DNA of 64,000 nt from an uncultured Pelagibacteraceae bacterium (GTDB lineage: Bacteria; Pseudomonadota; Alphaproteobacteria; Pelagibacterales; Pelagibacteraceae), in the NCBI GenBank assembly GCA_902534735.1, contig CACARD010000002.1, positions 62,001 through 126,000 on the forward strand, given 5' to 3'. The position numbers and the translations under genes are program-made. Of the stretch, positions 1 to 8,087 are shown one piece after another. The notes under the pieces are model-generated. The model was not told where the DNA came from. It saw only the letters and a program-made list of their open reading frames with translations, and ran no database searches. Within the stretch, counting starts at the first letter, position 1. Each line of letters begins with the position of its first letter.

Positions 1-257
1 CCTGTATATAAATCTTTTCCTGCTGGAGAATTAGCTACTGCCATTCCCATTAAAATAAACATTGGTATTGAAAGTAGGACAAACGAATTTAATCCTGCAT
101 AGAAAGTTTCGGCAAAAACATCTAACATTTGAAAACCTTCGAATGCAACTAAAAGAGCTATTGATACAAAGCTTAAACCAAAAGCAATTGGTATTCCGGA
201 AAATAATACTATCAAAGTAAAAACAGCAACGATTATTGCAATTATTAATGGATCCAT
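1..257 (-). CDS. dctM: TRAP transporter large permease DctM (N-terminal part, cut by window edge)
   Basis: Reading the minus strand from the ATG at 257 gives about 85 codons of a very hydrophobic protein. The first helix starts MDPLIIAIIVAVFTL and is followed by the loop SIPMFILMGMA, which is typical of DctM large permeases of TRAP (sodium- or proton-coupled, binding-protein-dependent) uptake systems. Its start overlaps the dctQ stop by one base (TAATG), so the two permease subunits are translationally coupled. The remaining roughly 340 residues lie outside the window. Family and order dctP-dctQ-dctM are clear; the solute is not. Confidence 0.9.
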   Translation of the reverse strand, partial: MDPLIIAIIVAVFTLIVLFSGIPIAFGLSFVSIALLVAFEGFQMLDVFAETFYAGLNSFVLLSIPMFILMGMAVANSPAGKDLYT

Positions 258-751
258 TAGTTAGTATCCTTTTCGTCTGTAAGCTTAATAATCTCTGCTA
301 TATATTGTAAAATCATTAATGCTGCACCTATCATCATTGAAGAATATGGTACCCACAAAGGAGGGTCCCAAACTGTTCCTGTTGAGTAATTTTTAGTAAA
401 CGCTTCCTCAACCATTAAAAAACCAAAATAAAATAAAATTAAAAAGAATAATAAACTGACTAATGAGGTAAAAATTTTAAGTCTTAAGATATTTTTTTTT
501 GATAGGAAATCATAGATCCACTCCATACTCACGTGTGCTTTTTCACTCAAAACATATGCGCTTCCTATAAATGTTGAAGCAACGAGAAGCATTGTGACAA
601 GTTCTGTTTGCCATGTTATTGCTCTTTGAAAAAAGTATCTTTCAAAAACTAATTCTACAATTACAAGAATTGATAACAGTAAAGCTAGAACTGCAAAAGC
701 TCCGCAAGCTCTTGCAACATAATCACAGAATTTTAAGTATTTTTCTTTCAT
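257..751 (-). CDS. dctQ: TRAP transporter small permease DctQ
   Basis: This 164-aa inner-membrane protein has four predicted helices and the usual DctQ layout. A cytoplasmic N-terminus is followed by helix 1 (residues about 15-37), a motif with WQTELVTMLLV at the start of helix 2, a short loop with HVSMEW, and two C-terminal helices. DctQ bridges the binding protein and the DctM channel. It lies between dctP and dctM, and its only credible Shine-Dalgarno (AGGGG, 7-8 nt before ATG) is the 3-prime arm of the hairpin at 757-787, so its translation is probably limited relative to dctP. Confidence 0.92.
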   Translation of the reverse strand: MKEKYLKFCDYVARACGAFAVLALLLSILVIVELVFERYFFQRAITWQTELVTMLLVASTFIGSAYVLSEKAHVSMEWIYDFLSKKNILRLKIFTSLVSLLFFLILFYFGFLMVEEAFTKNYSTGTVWDPPLWVPYSSMMIGAALMILQYIAEIIKLTDEKDTN

Positions 752-787
752 AAAAAAACCCCTACCTATAGAGAATAAATAGGGGTT
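752..787 (-). terminator. Hairpin between dctP and dctQ that also holds the dctQ ribosome-binding site
   Basis: On the minus strand, AACCCCTA (787-780) pairs with TAGGGGTT (764-757) across a 15-nt loop. It is followed by a run of seven T that ends directly at the dctQ ATG. The structure has the form of an intrinsic terminator. The AGGGG in its second arm is also the only Shine-Dalgarno candidate for dctQ. It should lower dctQM expression relative to the binding protein. Confidence 0.75.
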
Positions 788-801
788 CTTTATATATTAT
801 T

Positions 802-1812
802 TTATTTAACTGCTAAAGCCATTTCCATTAGCTTATCGCCACCTGGAACTTTTTCAGCAAAAGCTTTGTGAGATGATTTTATTGCAATATCAACCCATGC
901 AGCGTGATCCTTAGCATCCATATATACTAATTTAACACCTGCAGCTTTGTACGCTTCCTCAAACTTTTTATCTAAGTTTTCTACTTGAGCTGTCATATAT
1001 TTCTCAGCAACTTTTCCAGCTTTCATTAAAGCCACTTGTTGGCTTGAATTTAAAGCATTGTAGCTTTTCTTAGACATTAAAATTGGCTCATACATAAACC
1101 ATAAACCAAATTTTCCTGGAGGAGTTGCACATTTTACTTGTTCGTAAATTTTATAACTCACAAAACTTCCTGAACTAGTATTTGCACCTGTTAATACACC
1201 AGTTTGTAAACCAGTATAAATTTCAGATGATGGCATACTTTGAATACCTGCACCAGCAGCCTCTAACATTTGGTTGAAAGCTTTTCCTGCAGCTCTCATC
1301 ACTTGTCCTTTAGCATCACTTGGATTTTTGATACATTTAGTTTTTGATGCGAAACCACCACCTAACCATGCATCAGACAGTACCACAACACCAGCATCAC
1401 TGATTATTTTTTTAATCTCTGTCATCATTGGACCCTTGTTAAATCTCAATGCATGCTCATGATTTTTTACAGTTCCTGGCATTAAAGTAGCATCAAACTC
1501 TGGATGGAATTTTGATGCATAAGCTAATGGGAAAGCAGAAATATCTAATTGACCTGTAGTCATAGGTTTCCACTGTTCTTTTGGCTTATAAAGTGATTTA
1601 GCTGGATAAATTCTAATTTCTAAATCAACGTTTGCTTTTTTTACTTCATCAGCAATAATTTGTACCATTTCATGACGTGGGTCAAAAGAACCATCCGCTC
1701 TTGGTGTACCTGGCCATTGGTGACTTGCTTTTAATGTAACTGCATATGCAGATCCTACTATTGAAAAAGCTATAATTATTGAAGACAAATATAATGTTAT
1801 TTTTCTTAACAT
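802..1812 (-). CDS. dctP: TRAP transporter solute-binding protein DctP
   Basis: This 336-aa periplasmic protein has a clear signal peptide (MLRKITLYLSSII... cut near SAYA, about residue 24). A DctP-family mature domain follows. The region reading GQVMRAAGKAFNQML contains the conserved arginine that in this family usually contacts a carboxylate of the ligand; here that role is inferred from position only. A strong Shine-Dalgarno (AAGGGGAA) precedes the ATG. It is the first gene of the dctPQM operon and shares an 80-bp divergent promoter region with a CaiB-type CoA-transferase, hinting that the imported compound is an organic acid later activated with CoA. Confidence 0.92.
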   Translation of the reverse strand: MLRKITLYLSSIIIAFSIVGSAYAVTLKASHQWPGTPRADGSFDPRHEMVQIIADEVKKANVDLEIRIYPAKSLYKPKEQWKPMTTGQLDISAFPLAYASKFHPEFDATLMPGTVKNHEHALRFNKGPMMTEIKKIISDAGVVVLSDAWLGGGFASKTKCIKNPSDAKGQVMRAAGKAFNQMLEAAGAGIQSMPSSEIYTGLQTGVLTGANTSSGSFVSYKIYEQVKCATPPGKFGLWFMYEPILMSKKSYNALNSSQQVALMKAGKVAEKYMTAQVENLDKKFEEAYKAAGVKLVYMDAKDHAAWVDIAIKSSHKAFAEKVPGGDKLMEMALAVK

Positions 1813-1894
1813 AGTTTTCCCCTTTTTATTTATAATGGTGATATTAAATTGAACTTAAGCAGAAGAGTCAATATAAGGAAATGACGTACTTATT

Positions 1895-3037
1895 ATGGAT
1901 GGTCCTTTAAAAAATTTATTAGTTATTGATCTTACTAGGGTTTTAGTAGGTCCATATTGCACAATGATCTTATCTGATCTCGGTGCACGTGTAATTAAAG
2001 TAGAAGCGCCAGAAATTGGTGATGATTCAAGAAAGTTTGGACCATTTGTAAAAGACTATTCAGCATATTTTATGTCACTTAACAGAGGAAAAGAAAGCAT
2101 TGCGCTTAATTTAAAAAATGAAGATGACAAAAAAATCTTTGATAAAATTTTAGCAAAGGCAGATATTTTAGTAGAAAATTTTAAACCAGGTACTTTAGAA
2201 AAATGGGGATTTGGTTGGAAAGATGTAAGTAAAAAATATCCAAAATTAATATATGCATCTGCATCTGGTTTCGGCCAGACTGGTCCTTTAAAAGAATTAC
2301 CTGCTTATGACATGGTAGTTCAAGGAATGGGTGGACTGATGAGTGTTACTGGCCATCCAAATAGTGAACCAACAAGAGTTGGAACATCAATTGGTGATAT
2401 TACAGCAGGTCTTTTTACTGCAATTGGAATTAATGCGGCTTTATATGATAGACAAAAAACAGGTAAGGGAATGTTTATAGATGTTTCTATGTTAGACTGT
2501 CAAATTGCAATTTTGGAAAATGCAATCGCAAGATATTTATCTAAAAATGAAATTCCTAAACCTATGGGATCTAGACATCCTTCAATCGCTCCGTTTGAAG
2601 CATTTAAAACAAAAGATAGTTATATTATCATTGCTGCAGGTAACGATAAATTATATGAAAAGCTTTGTGAAGTATTAGGTATACCTGAAATAGTCAGTGA
2701 TAAAAGATTTAATACCAATTCACTCAGATGTGAAAATATGAATGAACTAAAATCAATTTTTGAAGATAAACTTTCTTCAAAAAATACTTCTGAATGGGTA
2801 AGTGAAATGGAAAAATTAAAGATACCTTGTGGACCGATATTTAATATTAAAGAAGCAGTAGAAAATCCTCAAGTCGAGGCAAGAAATATGATTGTTAAAG
2901 CCTATCATAAAGTAGTTGGTGATTTTAGATTAGCAGGCAATCCAATAAAAATGTCTTCATATGAAGATAAAAGTACTAGAGGAGACATCCCTGATCTTGA
3001 CGAACACAGGGAACAAATATTAAAAGAGTTTTCTTAA
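1895..3037 (+). CDS. CaiB/BaiF family CoA-transferase (class III)
   Basis: This 380-aa cytosolic enzyme belongs to the class III CoA-transferases, which move CoA between carboxylic acids. Family landmarks are LDLTRVLVGPYCTM-type N-terminus (DLTRVLVGP), VENFKPGTLEKWG at about residues 93-105, GFGQTGPL at 125-132, and the catalytic aspartate expected in SIGDITAG (Asp168). The length matches the family (380-430). It is divergent from dctP, so the TRAP substrate or its product may be the acyl group, but that is only inference; the substrate cannot be read from sequence. Its stop codon abuts the convergent rpoZ stop. Confidence 0.9.
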   Translation: MDGPLKNLLVIDLTRVLVGPYCTMILSDLGARVIKVEAPEIGDDSRKFGPFVKDYSAYFMSLNRGKESIALNLKNEDDKKIFDKILAKADILVENFKPGTLEKWGFGWKDVSKKYPKLIYASASGFGQTGPLKELPAYDMVVQGMGGLMSVTGHPNSEPTRVGTSIGDITAGLFTAIGINAALYDRQKTGKGMFIDVSMLDCQIAILENAIARYLSKNEIPKPMGSRHPSIAPFEAFKTKDSYIIIAAGNDKLYEKLCEVLGIPEIVSDKRFNTNSLRCENMNELKSIFEDKLSSKNTSEWVSEMEKLKIPCGPIFNIKEAVENPQVEARNMIVKAYHKVVGDFRLAGNPIKMSSYEDKSTRGDIPDLDEHREQILKEFS

Positions 3038-3565
3038 TTAAGAATTATTTTCTTCGTCGCTTACGTTATCTGAAACTTGTTCTTCTGCTTCAGAAACTTG
3101 ATCTAGTGAAACGTCATCATTTTCTTCAGCCTCACTTGGAGCTTCTACATTAACATCAGGTTGAGCTGATGGTGATAATTCAGCAAGATCTTCTTTTGAA
3201 ACTTGAATTTTTTCAGGGATTTTTCTAGCTCTTTTAGAAGGAAGAATTGGTACACCACTTTTTGAAATTTCACCTTTGTACAAATTCTCAAAATCATCTC
3301 CAATATCTTCATCTTCTTCAGCAGTATCGTCAATTTGTTCTACATGTTTTCTTAGTTTGTAAACTGCAGCTTCAGTTAAATCTGGAACTTTAATTGTTTC
3401 TTCAGCTATTTCTCTTAAAGCAATAACTGTGTGCTTGTCGTTATCTCTATCTAGTGTAGGTTCAATTCCTGAATTAAGTTGAGTAGCTCTTTCTTTAGCA
3501 ACCAAAACTAATTCATAAGGGCTATCTACTTTGTCTATACAGTCTTCAACGGTAACTCTTGCCAT
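3038..3565 (-). CDS. rpoZ: RNA polymerase omega subunit with long acidic tail
   Basis: The first 70 residues are a typical omega subunit: [20 protein letters not shown], then [13 protein letters not shown] and the block [14 protein letters not shown]. Omega helps assemble and stabilise beta-prime in RNA polymerase. The protein is 175 aa, whereas the E. coli subunit is about 90. The extra C-terminal half is rich in Glu, Asp and Ser (for example [11 protein letters not shown] and the EEENDD-like stretches) and is probably disordered. It is convergent with the CoA-transferase, with directly adjoining stops in a small palindrome. Identity is secure; the tail has no assigned role. Confidence 0.95.
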   Translation of the reverse strand: MARVTVEDCIDKVDSPYELVLVAKERATQLNSGIEPTLDRDNDKHTVIALREIAEETIKVPDLTEAAVYKLRKHVEQIDDTAEEDEDIGDDFENLYKGEISKSGVPILPSKRARKIPEKIQVSKEDLAELSPSAQPDVNVEAPSEAEENDDVSLDQVSEAEEQVSDNVSDEENNS

Positions 3566-3607
3566 GGGCGATTAAATATACTCCAAGATAAACAAAATCA
3601 AGTATTT

Positions 3608-4816
3608 TTATACTAAAATTGGATTTAATTTTTTTCTAACTAAAAAAAGAAGAATAAAAGAAATAAGTATATAAAGTGCAGATATTATAGCAATTTTCTC
3701 AATTGAAAACCCAATATCAATTAAAATTCCAAAAAGAGCAGTTCCAAAAGCAGTTGAAAAAACCATGAGAGCAGTAGTTAGAGCTTTAATAGATCCAATA
3801 TGCTTTACACCATAAACTTCAGCCCAAGTAGAAGATCCCAATACGTTTGCTAAACCATTTGATATTCCAATTAAACCTAAAAATATAAATGCAGTAAATT
3901 GTGCATCAAAATAAATAATTACAAAAGTCGATAGAAACAAAGGAATATTCATAAAAATTAAAAGTTTTCGACTTGTGAATTTGTCAATTAAAAAACCAGA
4001 TATTAAAAGTGTAATTACTGAAAATATTGAATAAGACATAAAAGACTGCGCAATTACAAATGGTCCCCAGTTTTTTGACTCAGTAATAAATGATTGATAA
4101 ACAAATACACCAGTTGCAATCCAAGGCATGGCCAGCATATTCATGCTAACTATATAAAATTTATAATCTTTTATTACTTCAATTCTTTTCCATTGCTTAA
4201 TATTTTCCTCTTTAAATTCTTCACCTTCAGTGCTTTCTCTTGTATCAAGTTTAACAGTTTGAACTAAAAAGAATGATGCAATCGGTAAAAATATTAAAAT
4301 TAATAATGCAATTACAGTCCAAATATTTTGCCAAGTTGTTAATGACAACAAAAATACCATTAAAACAGGTAAGATAAATTCAGCACTAGATAAACCAAAC
4401 CAACAAATGCTTAATGCCCTACCCCTTGATTTTGTGAAATATCTCGAAACTGTTGTTGTTGCAGTATGAGACATCATTCCTTGACCTGAAAATCTCATTA
4501 AAAAAATTGCAATGAATAAAAAAACTAAGGATGAAATTTTTGAAAAGAAAAAACAAGAAAATGATAAAAGTAATGTTACATAGATTGCAAATCGAAATAT
4601 ATTTATATCATCAATTTTCTTTCCAACCCATATAAGTAGTAAACTACTGCACAGTGTTGCAGATGCATATATTGAGCCAAATTGTCCATGAGTTATCGAG
4701 AGTGTCTCTCTTATACTTGTATTGAATATTCCTAGAAAAAAACTCTGTCCAAAGCTTGAAAAAAATGTAAATATGAATCCAAATACAATTACTTTTAAAC
4801 TTAAATTTTTAAACAT
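3608..4816 (-). CDS. MFS transporter
   Basis: This 402-aa protein has about twelve hydrophobic helices in two halves separated by a polar central loop (TVKLDTRESTEGEEFKEENIKQWKR, around residues 190-215). That is the layout of the major facilitator superfamily. Small-residue-rich motifs such as GQFGSIYASATL in helix 2 and GQGMMSHTATT in helix 4 resemble the monocarboxylate/oxalate-type MFS proteins. It is divergent from a beta-hydroxyacid dehydrogenase, with only 8 bp between the start codons, so at least one promoter must lie inside a coding region. The substrate is unknown. Confidence 0.85.
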   Translation of the reverse strand: MFKNLSLKVIVFGFIFTFFSSFGQSFFLGIFNTSIRETLSITHGQFGSIYASATLCSSLLLIWVGKKIDDINIFRFAIYVTLLLSFSCFFFSKISSLVFLFIAIFLMRFSGQGMMSHTATTTVSRYFTKSRGRALSICWFGLSSAEFILPVLMVFLLSLTTWQNIWTVIALLILIFLPIASFFLVQTVKLDTRESTEGEEFKEENIKQWKRIEVIKDYKFYIVSMNMLAMPWIATGVFVYQSFITESKNWGPFVIAQSFMSYSIFSVITLLISGFLIDKFTSRKLLIFMNIPLFLSTFVIIYFDAQFTAFIFLGLIGISNGLANVLGSSTWAEVYGVKHIGSIKALTTALMVFSTAFGTALFGILIDIGFSIEKIAIISALYILISFILLFLVRKKLNPILV

Positions 4817-4824
4817 AAAAAAAT

Positions 4825-5700
4825 ATGACTTCTAAAGTTGCTTTCATAGGTCTTGGTGTAATGGGTTATCCAATGGCAGGATATATATCAAAAGCAGGAC
4901 ATAATGTAACTGTTTTTAACAGAACAAAATCAAAAGCAGAAAAATGGATTAGTGAATATAAAGGTAAGATGGCCGCGACTCCAAAAGATGCATCAAAAGA
5001 TGCAGACTTTGTTTTTACTTGTGTTGGCAATGATAATGACTTGTCTGAAGTTACAATTGGAAAAGATGGTATCTATAATATTATAAAAAAAGGAGCTATA
5101 CACATAGATAACACAACATCTTCAGCAGATATTGCTAGAAAACTTTATAAATCTTCGATAGCTCATGGATGGCAATTTTTAGATGCACCAATTTCTGGAG
5201 GTCAGTCTGGTGCTGAAAGTGGTTCATTAACTGTAATGGTTGGGGGAGATGAAGAAGCATTTAAAAAGGCAAAACCTTTAATAGATTGCTACAGTAAAAA
5301 AGTAAATTTGATTGGCCCATCAGGCAGTGGACAATTAACAAAAATGGTTAATCAAATGTGTATAGGTGGTTTAGTTCAAGGTTTATCTGAGGCAGTTAAT
5401 TTTGGAATTAATGCAGGTTTAGATATGGACAAAGTTATGGAAACTATTTCTAAAGGTGCAGCTCAATCTTGGCAAATGGAAAATAGATATAAAACTATGG
5501 TAGCTGATAAATTTGATTATGGATTTGCTGTAGATTGGATGAGAAAAGATTTAAAAATTTGTATTGAAGAAGCAAAAAGAAATGGTTCACCAGTTCCAGT
5601 AACAGAAATTGTTGATGGTTATTATGCAGAAGTTCAGAAAATGGGTGGAAATCGTTGGGATAGCTCTAGCTTGATTGCTAGATTAAAAAAGAAAAAATAA
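4825..5700 (+). CDS. NAD(P)-dependent beta-hydroxyacid dehydrogenase (3-hydroxyisobutyrate / tartronate-semialdehyde reductase family)
   Basis: This 291-aa enzyme starts with the Rossmann fingerprint AFIGLGVMGYPMAGYI (residues 5-20). It carries the family substrate-binding motif DAPISGGQSGAESGSLTVMVGG (about 122-143) and the catalytic lysine region GQLTKMVNQM (about 170-180). These define the HIBADH/GarR family of 2-hydroxyacid or 3-hydroxyacid dehydrogenases. The length is standard. The next gene follows after 2 bp, so a PNPOx-like protein and a carbonic-anhydrase-like protein are likely co-transcribed. The exact substrate cannot be told from sequence. Confidence 0.88.
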   Translation: MTSKVAFIGLGVMGYPMAGYISKAGHNVTVFNRTKSKAEKWISEYKGKMAATPKDASKDADFVFTCVGNDNDLSEVTIGKDGIYNIIKKGAIHIDNTTSSADIARKLYKSSIAHGWQFLDAPISGGQSGAESGSLTVMVGGDEEAFKKAKPLIDCYSKKVNLIGPSGSGQLTKMVNQMCIGGLVQGLSEAVNFGINAGLDMDKVMETISKGAAQSWQMENRYKTMVADKFDYGFAVDWMRKDLKICIEEAKRNGSPVPVTEIVDGYYAEVQKMGGNRWDSSSLIARLKKKK

Positions 5701-5702
5701 TT

Positions 5703-6308
5703 GTGTCTAACACTGTTCCCTACTACGAGGATTTTTCCGAAATAAAAAAAAAAATTTGGTTAATGCTAACTGAAGCGGTTACTAATAGATCATCTCCTTT
5801 TAGAATACCTGTTTTTTCTTGTGGAACTGAGAACGATATCGAAAGTAGAATTGTTGTTCTTAGAAAATCAGATGAACAAAATAATTTAGTACAATTTCAC
5901 AGTGACATAAGATCTGATAAAATTAAAATATTAGAAAAAAATCCAAATTCATCGATGTTATTTTATGATAAAGATGAAAAAATACAGGTTAGATTAAAAG
6001 TTGAAGCAATTATCAATCATAATAACGATATAACAAAACAATCTTGGGAAAAAACTCAACATATAAGTCGTAAATGTTACTTAGTAGATAATGGACCAGG
6101 TACAGAGTCTGATTTTCCAACATCTGGTTTAAAACCTGAATTAGATAATTTTGATTATACAAAAGAACAAAGCGAAGAAGGATATAAAAACTTTACTGTT
6201 ATACAGTGTAAAATTAAATCTATTGAGTGGTTGTATTTAGCTGCAAAAGGTCATCGAAGAGCTAGATTTGACATTAATAATAGTAAAGATACTTGGTTGG
6301 TGCCATAA
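5703..6308 (+). CDS. Pyridoxamine 5-phosphate oxidase-like FMN-binding protein
   Basis: This 201-aa protein begins with GTG, two bases after the previous stop. It shows the split-barrel flavin-binding pattern: SRIVVLRKSDEQ (a strand contacting FMN), then FHSDIRSDKIKILEKNPNSSM and LRVKVEA-like VRLKVEAII. The C-terminal WLYLAAKGHRRARFD resembles the substrate-side WL..K.HRR motif of the PdxH-like family. It is shorter and more diverged than true PdxH, so vitamin B6 oxidation is not certain. It overlaps the next gene by one base (TAATG). Confidence 0.72.
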   Translation: MSNTVPYYEDFSEIKKKIWLMLTEAVTNRSSPFRIPVFSCGTENDIESRIVVLRKSDEQNNLVQFHSDIRSDKIKILEKNPNSSMLFYDKDEKIQVRLKVEAIINHNNDITKQSWEKTQHISRKCYLVDNGPGTESDFPTSGLKPELDNFDYTKEQSEEGYKNFTVIQCKIKSIEWLYLAAKGHRRARFDINNSKDTWLVP

Positions 6309-6703
6309 TGAAAAAATATGAAGCTATGGTTTTGTCATGTATGGATCCAAGGTTTCAGCCAAAAGTTTTTAATTACTTAAAAAAAAAGAAATTAACTGGA
6401 AAATATAGCTCATTTACTATTGCTGGAGCGGCCATTGGTGTAACTTCTAAAAAATTTAAAAAATGGCAATCAACCTTTTTGGATAATTTATCAACTTCGA
6501 TAAAGTTGCATAATATTGATAAATTAATAGTTATTAATCACGAAGATTGTGGTGCAGCTAAAATAGTGAATGAAAAGAAAGAATTTAATTCAACTATTGA
6601 AAAGAAAATTCACAAGGATTCTTTTAAAAAAATTAAATTAATTATAGATAAAAAATTCCCAGAGTTGAAAATAAATTTTAAAATTTTGTCGCTAAAAGAT
6701 TAA
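6308..6703 (+). CDS. Small beta-carbonic-anhydrase-like protein
   Basis: The track ORF opens with a TTG at 6293, but the ATG at 6308 overlaps the previous stop as TAATG and is the better start. The product is then 131 aa. It keeps the beta-carbonic anhydrase zinc set: SCMDPRF (Cys11, Asp13, Arg15) and INHEDCGA (His78, Cys81). It is much shorter than usual beta-CAs (about 200 aa), ending soon after the central sheet, and it is lysine-rich. Zinc binding is likely; carbonic anhydrase activity is uncertain. It may instead be one of the small CA-like proteins of unknown role. Confidence 0.7.
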   Translation: MKKYEAMVLSCMDPRFQPKVFNYLKKKKLTGKYSSFTIAGAAIGVTSKKFKKWQSTFLDNLSTSIKLHNIDKLIVINHEDCGAAKIVNEKKEFNSTIEKKIHKDSFKKIKLIIDKKFPELKINFKILSLKD

Positions 6704-6707
6704 TCTT

Positions 6708-6998
6708 TCAAAGTCCCTTAATTATTATATTTGTCCCCTCAGCATTATCCAATCTTATTTGTTTTATTGGTTTATATTCTTCCGAATTATACCATTCCAA
6801 AGCCCTCTCATAACTTGGAAATTTTAAAACTATTATTCTTGGAAATTTAGTTTCACCATCAAATATTTGATACTCACCATTTCTAACCAAAAACTCTCCA
6901 TCAAATTTTTTTACAATTGGATTAACTTTTTCAATGTACTCTTTATAATTTTCTGGATTAGTTACTCTTAATTGTGCAATTACATACCCAGCTGGCAT
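6708..6998 (-). CDS. DUF1330 family protein
   Basis: This 96-aa protein matches the DUF1330 dimeric alpha-beta barrel family. It begins PAGYVIAQLRVTNPENYKEY, has the loop FLVRNGEYQIFDGE, and ends with the characteristic FPSYERALEWYNSEEYKPI segment. Members are small ferredoxin-like-fold proteins with no settled function. It lies 1 bp downstream of the gamma-carbonic anhydrase gene on the same strand and is presumably co-transcribed with it. It faces the CA-like gene with convergent stops 4 bp apart. Confidence 0.85.
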   Translation of the reverse strand: MPAGYVIAQLRVTNPENYKEYIEKVNPIVKKFDGEFLVRNGEYQIFDGETKFPRIIVLKFPSYERALEWYNSEEYKPIKQIRLDNAEGTNIIIKGL

Positions 6999-6999
6999 A

Positions 7000-7512
7000 T
7001 TAAAAAACAGTTTTTACGTATCTTTTCCAATTATCTTGGTAATGTTTTGCGTTCTCAGTAATTTTACCTATTTCTTCGTCAGTAAGTTTTCTTACTACTC
7101 TACCAGGTGCTCCAACTACTAATGAGTTATCTGGGATCTCTTTATTTTCAGTTATTAATGCTTTAGCACCAATGATGCAGTTTTTACCTATTTTTGCATT
7201 ATTTAAAATGACAGCTCCAATACCAATTAAACTATTATCTCCAATTGTACATCCATGGAGCATAACGATGTGACCGATGGTTACGTCTTTACCAATTCTT
7301 AAAGGGCATCCTGGGTCAGTATGCAAAACGCTTCCGTCTTGAACATTTGAACCTTCTCCGACATGAATATTTTCATTATCACCTCTAATTACAGCATTAA
7401 ACCATACACTAGAGTTTTTTTCTAATGTGACATCTCCAATAATAGTTGCATTTGGTGCTACCCAATTTTCGCCAGAGTTTTTTGGTTTTTTATCTTCCAA
7501 ATCGTAAAACAT
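7000..7512 (-). CDS. Gamma-class carbonic anhydrase / YrdA-PaaY-type left-handed beta-helix protein
   Basis: This 170-aa protein consists of hexapeptide repeats forming a left-handed beta-helix. Examples are WVAPNATIIGDVTLEKNSSVW, IHVGEGSNVQDGSVLHTDPG and the repeat series ending GAPGRVVRKLT. Histidines at VLHTDPG, IGHIVMLHGC match the zinc ligands of the gamma-CA family. The length is typical. Members include true gamma-carbonic anhydrases and thioesterase-like PaaY; sequence alone cannot choose. It is followed after 1 bp by a DUF1330 gene. Confidence 0.88.
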   Translation of the reverse strand: MFYDLEDKKPKNSGENWVAPNATIIGDVTLEKNSSVWFNAVIRGDNENIHVGEGSNVQDGSVLHTDPGCPLRIGKDVTIGHIVMLHGCTIGDNSLIGIGAVILNNAKIGKNCIIGAKALITENKEIPDNSLVVGAPGRVVRKLTDEEIGKITENAKHYQDNWKRYVKTVF

Positions 7513-7532
7513 AATTTATATATTATTACATT

Positions 7533-8087
7533 ATGCCTATTAAAACACCAGTATGTGATTTTGGAAAAAAAGCAGAAAACTTTGAATTAAAATCTACAGA
7601 GAACAAATTAATATCTTTAAATGATATCAAAGGTGAAAATGGAACTTTGGTAATGTTTATTTGTAATCATTGTCCATATGTAAAAGCAATTATTAGAGAT
7701 GTAGTGGAGGACTGTACAAAGCTTAGTGATTTAGGAATAAATTCAGTTGCAATATGTTCTAATGATCCAATTAATTATCCGGAAGACTCTTTTGAAAAAA
7801 TGATAGAGTTTGCAATTAAACATAAGTTTAATTTTCCATACCTAATTGATGAAACCCAAGATATTGCAAGAAAATATGATGCTGTATGTACTCCAGATTT
7901 TTTTGGTTATGATAAAGATTTTGGTCTTCAATATAGAGGAAGAATAAGAGAATTAAGAGAACTAAAGCCTGTGAGATCTGGAGATAGTGATTTATTTTTT
8001 GCTATGAAACAAGTTTCAGAAACAGGTAAAGGTCCTGAAGAACAATTTCCAAGTATGGGTTGCGGTATTAAGTGGTCATCTAATTAA
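7533..8087 (+). CDS. Thioredoxin-fold (AhpC/TSA-like) redox protein
   Basis: This 184-aa cytosolic protein has a thioredoxin/peroxiredoxin fold. It has an N-terminal FELKSTENKLISLNDIKG strand-turn, a CNHCPYVKA active-site segment (CxxC, about residues 44-47), and the cis-proline region DAVCTPDFFGYD. This subfamily, sometimes called thioredoxin family protein with CxxCPYV, is common in marine bacteria; its partner is unknown. The downstream glycosyltransferase starts on the last base of this stop codon (TAATG), indicating translational coupling. Confidence 0.85.
   Translation: MPIKTPVCDFGKKAENFELKSTENKLISLNDIKGENGTLVMFICNHCPYVKAIIRDVVEDCTKLSDLGINSVAICSNDPINYPEDSFEKMIEFAIKHKFNFPYLIDETQDIARKYDAVCTPDFFGYDKDFGLQYRGRIRELRELKPVRSGDSDLFFAMKQVSETGKGPEEQFPSMGCGIKWSSN

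Noticed and set aside
1274-1462. Opposite-strand ORFs over real genes (for example 1274-1462, 10463-10660, 39210-39521, 50248-50635, 52567-52932, 61959-62297).
   Set aside because: They lie wholly inside well-supported genes on the other strand or frame, lack family features, and have low-complexity composition expected of shadows.
3033-3044. Palindrome TTCTTAATTAAGAA as a regulatory site.
   Set aside because: It arises from two back-to-back convergent stop codons and AT-rich flanks.
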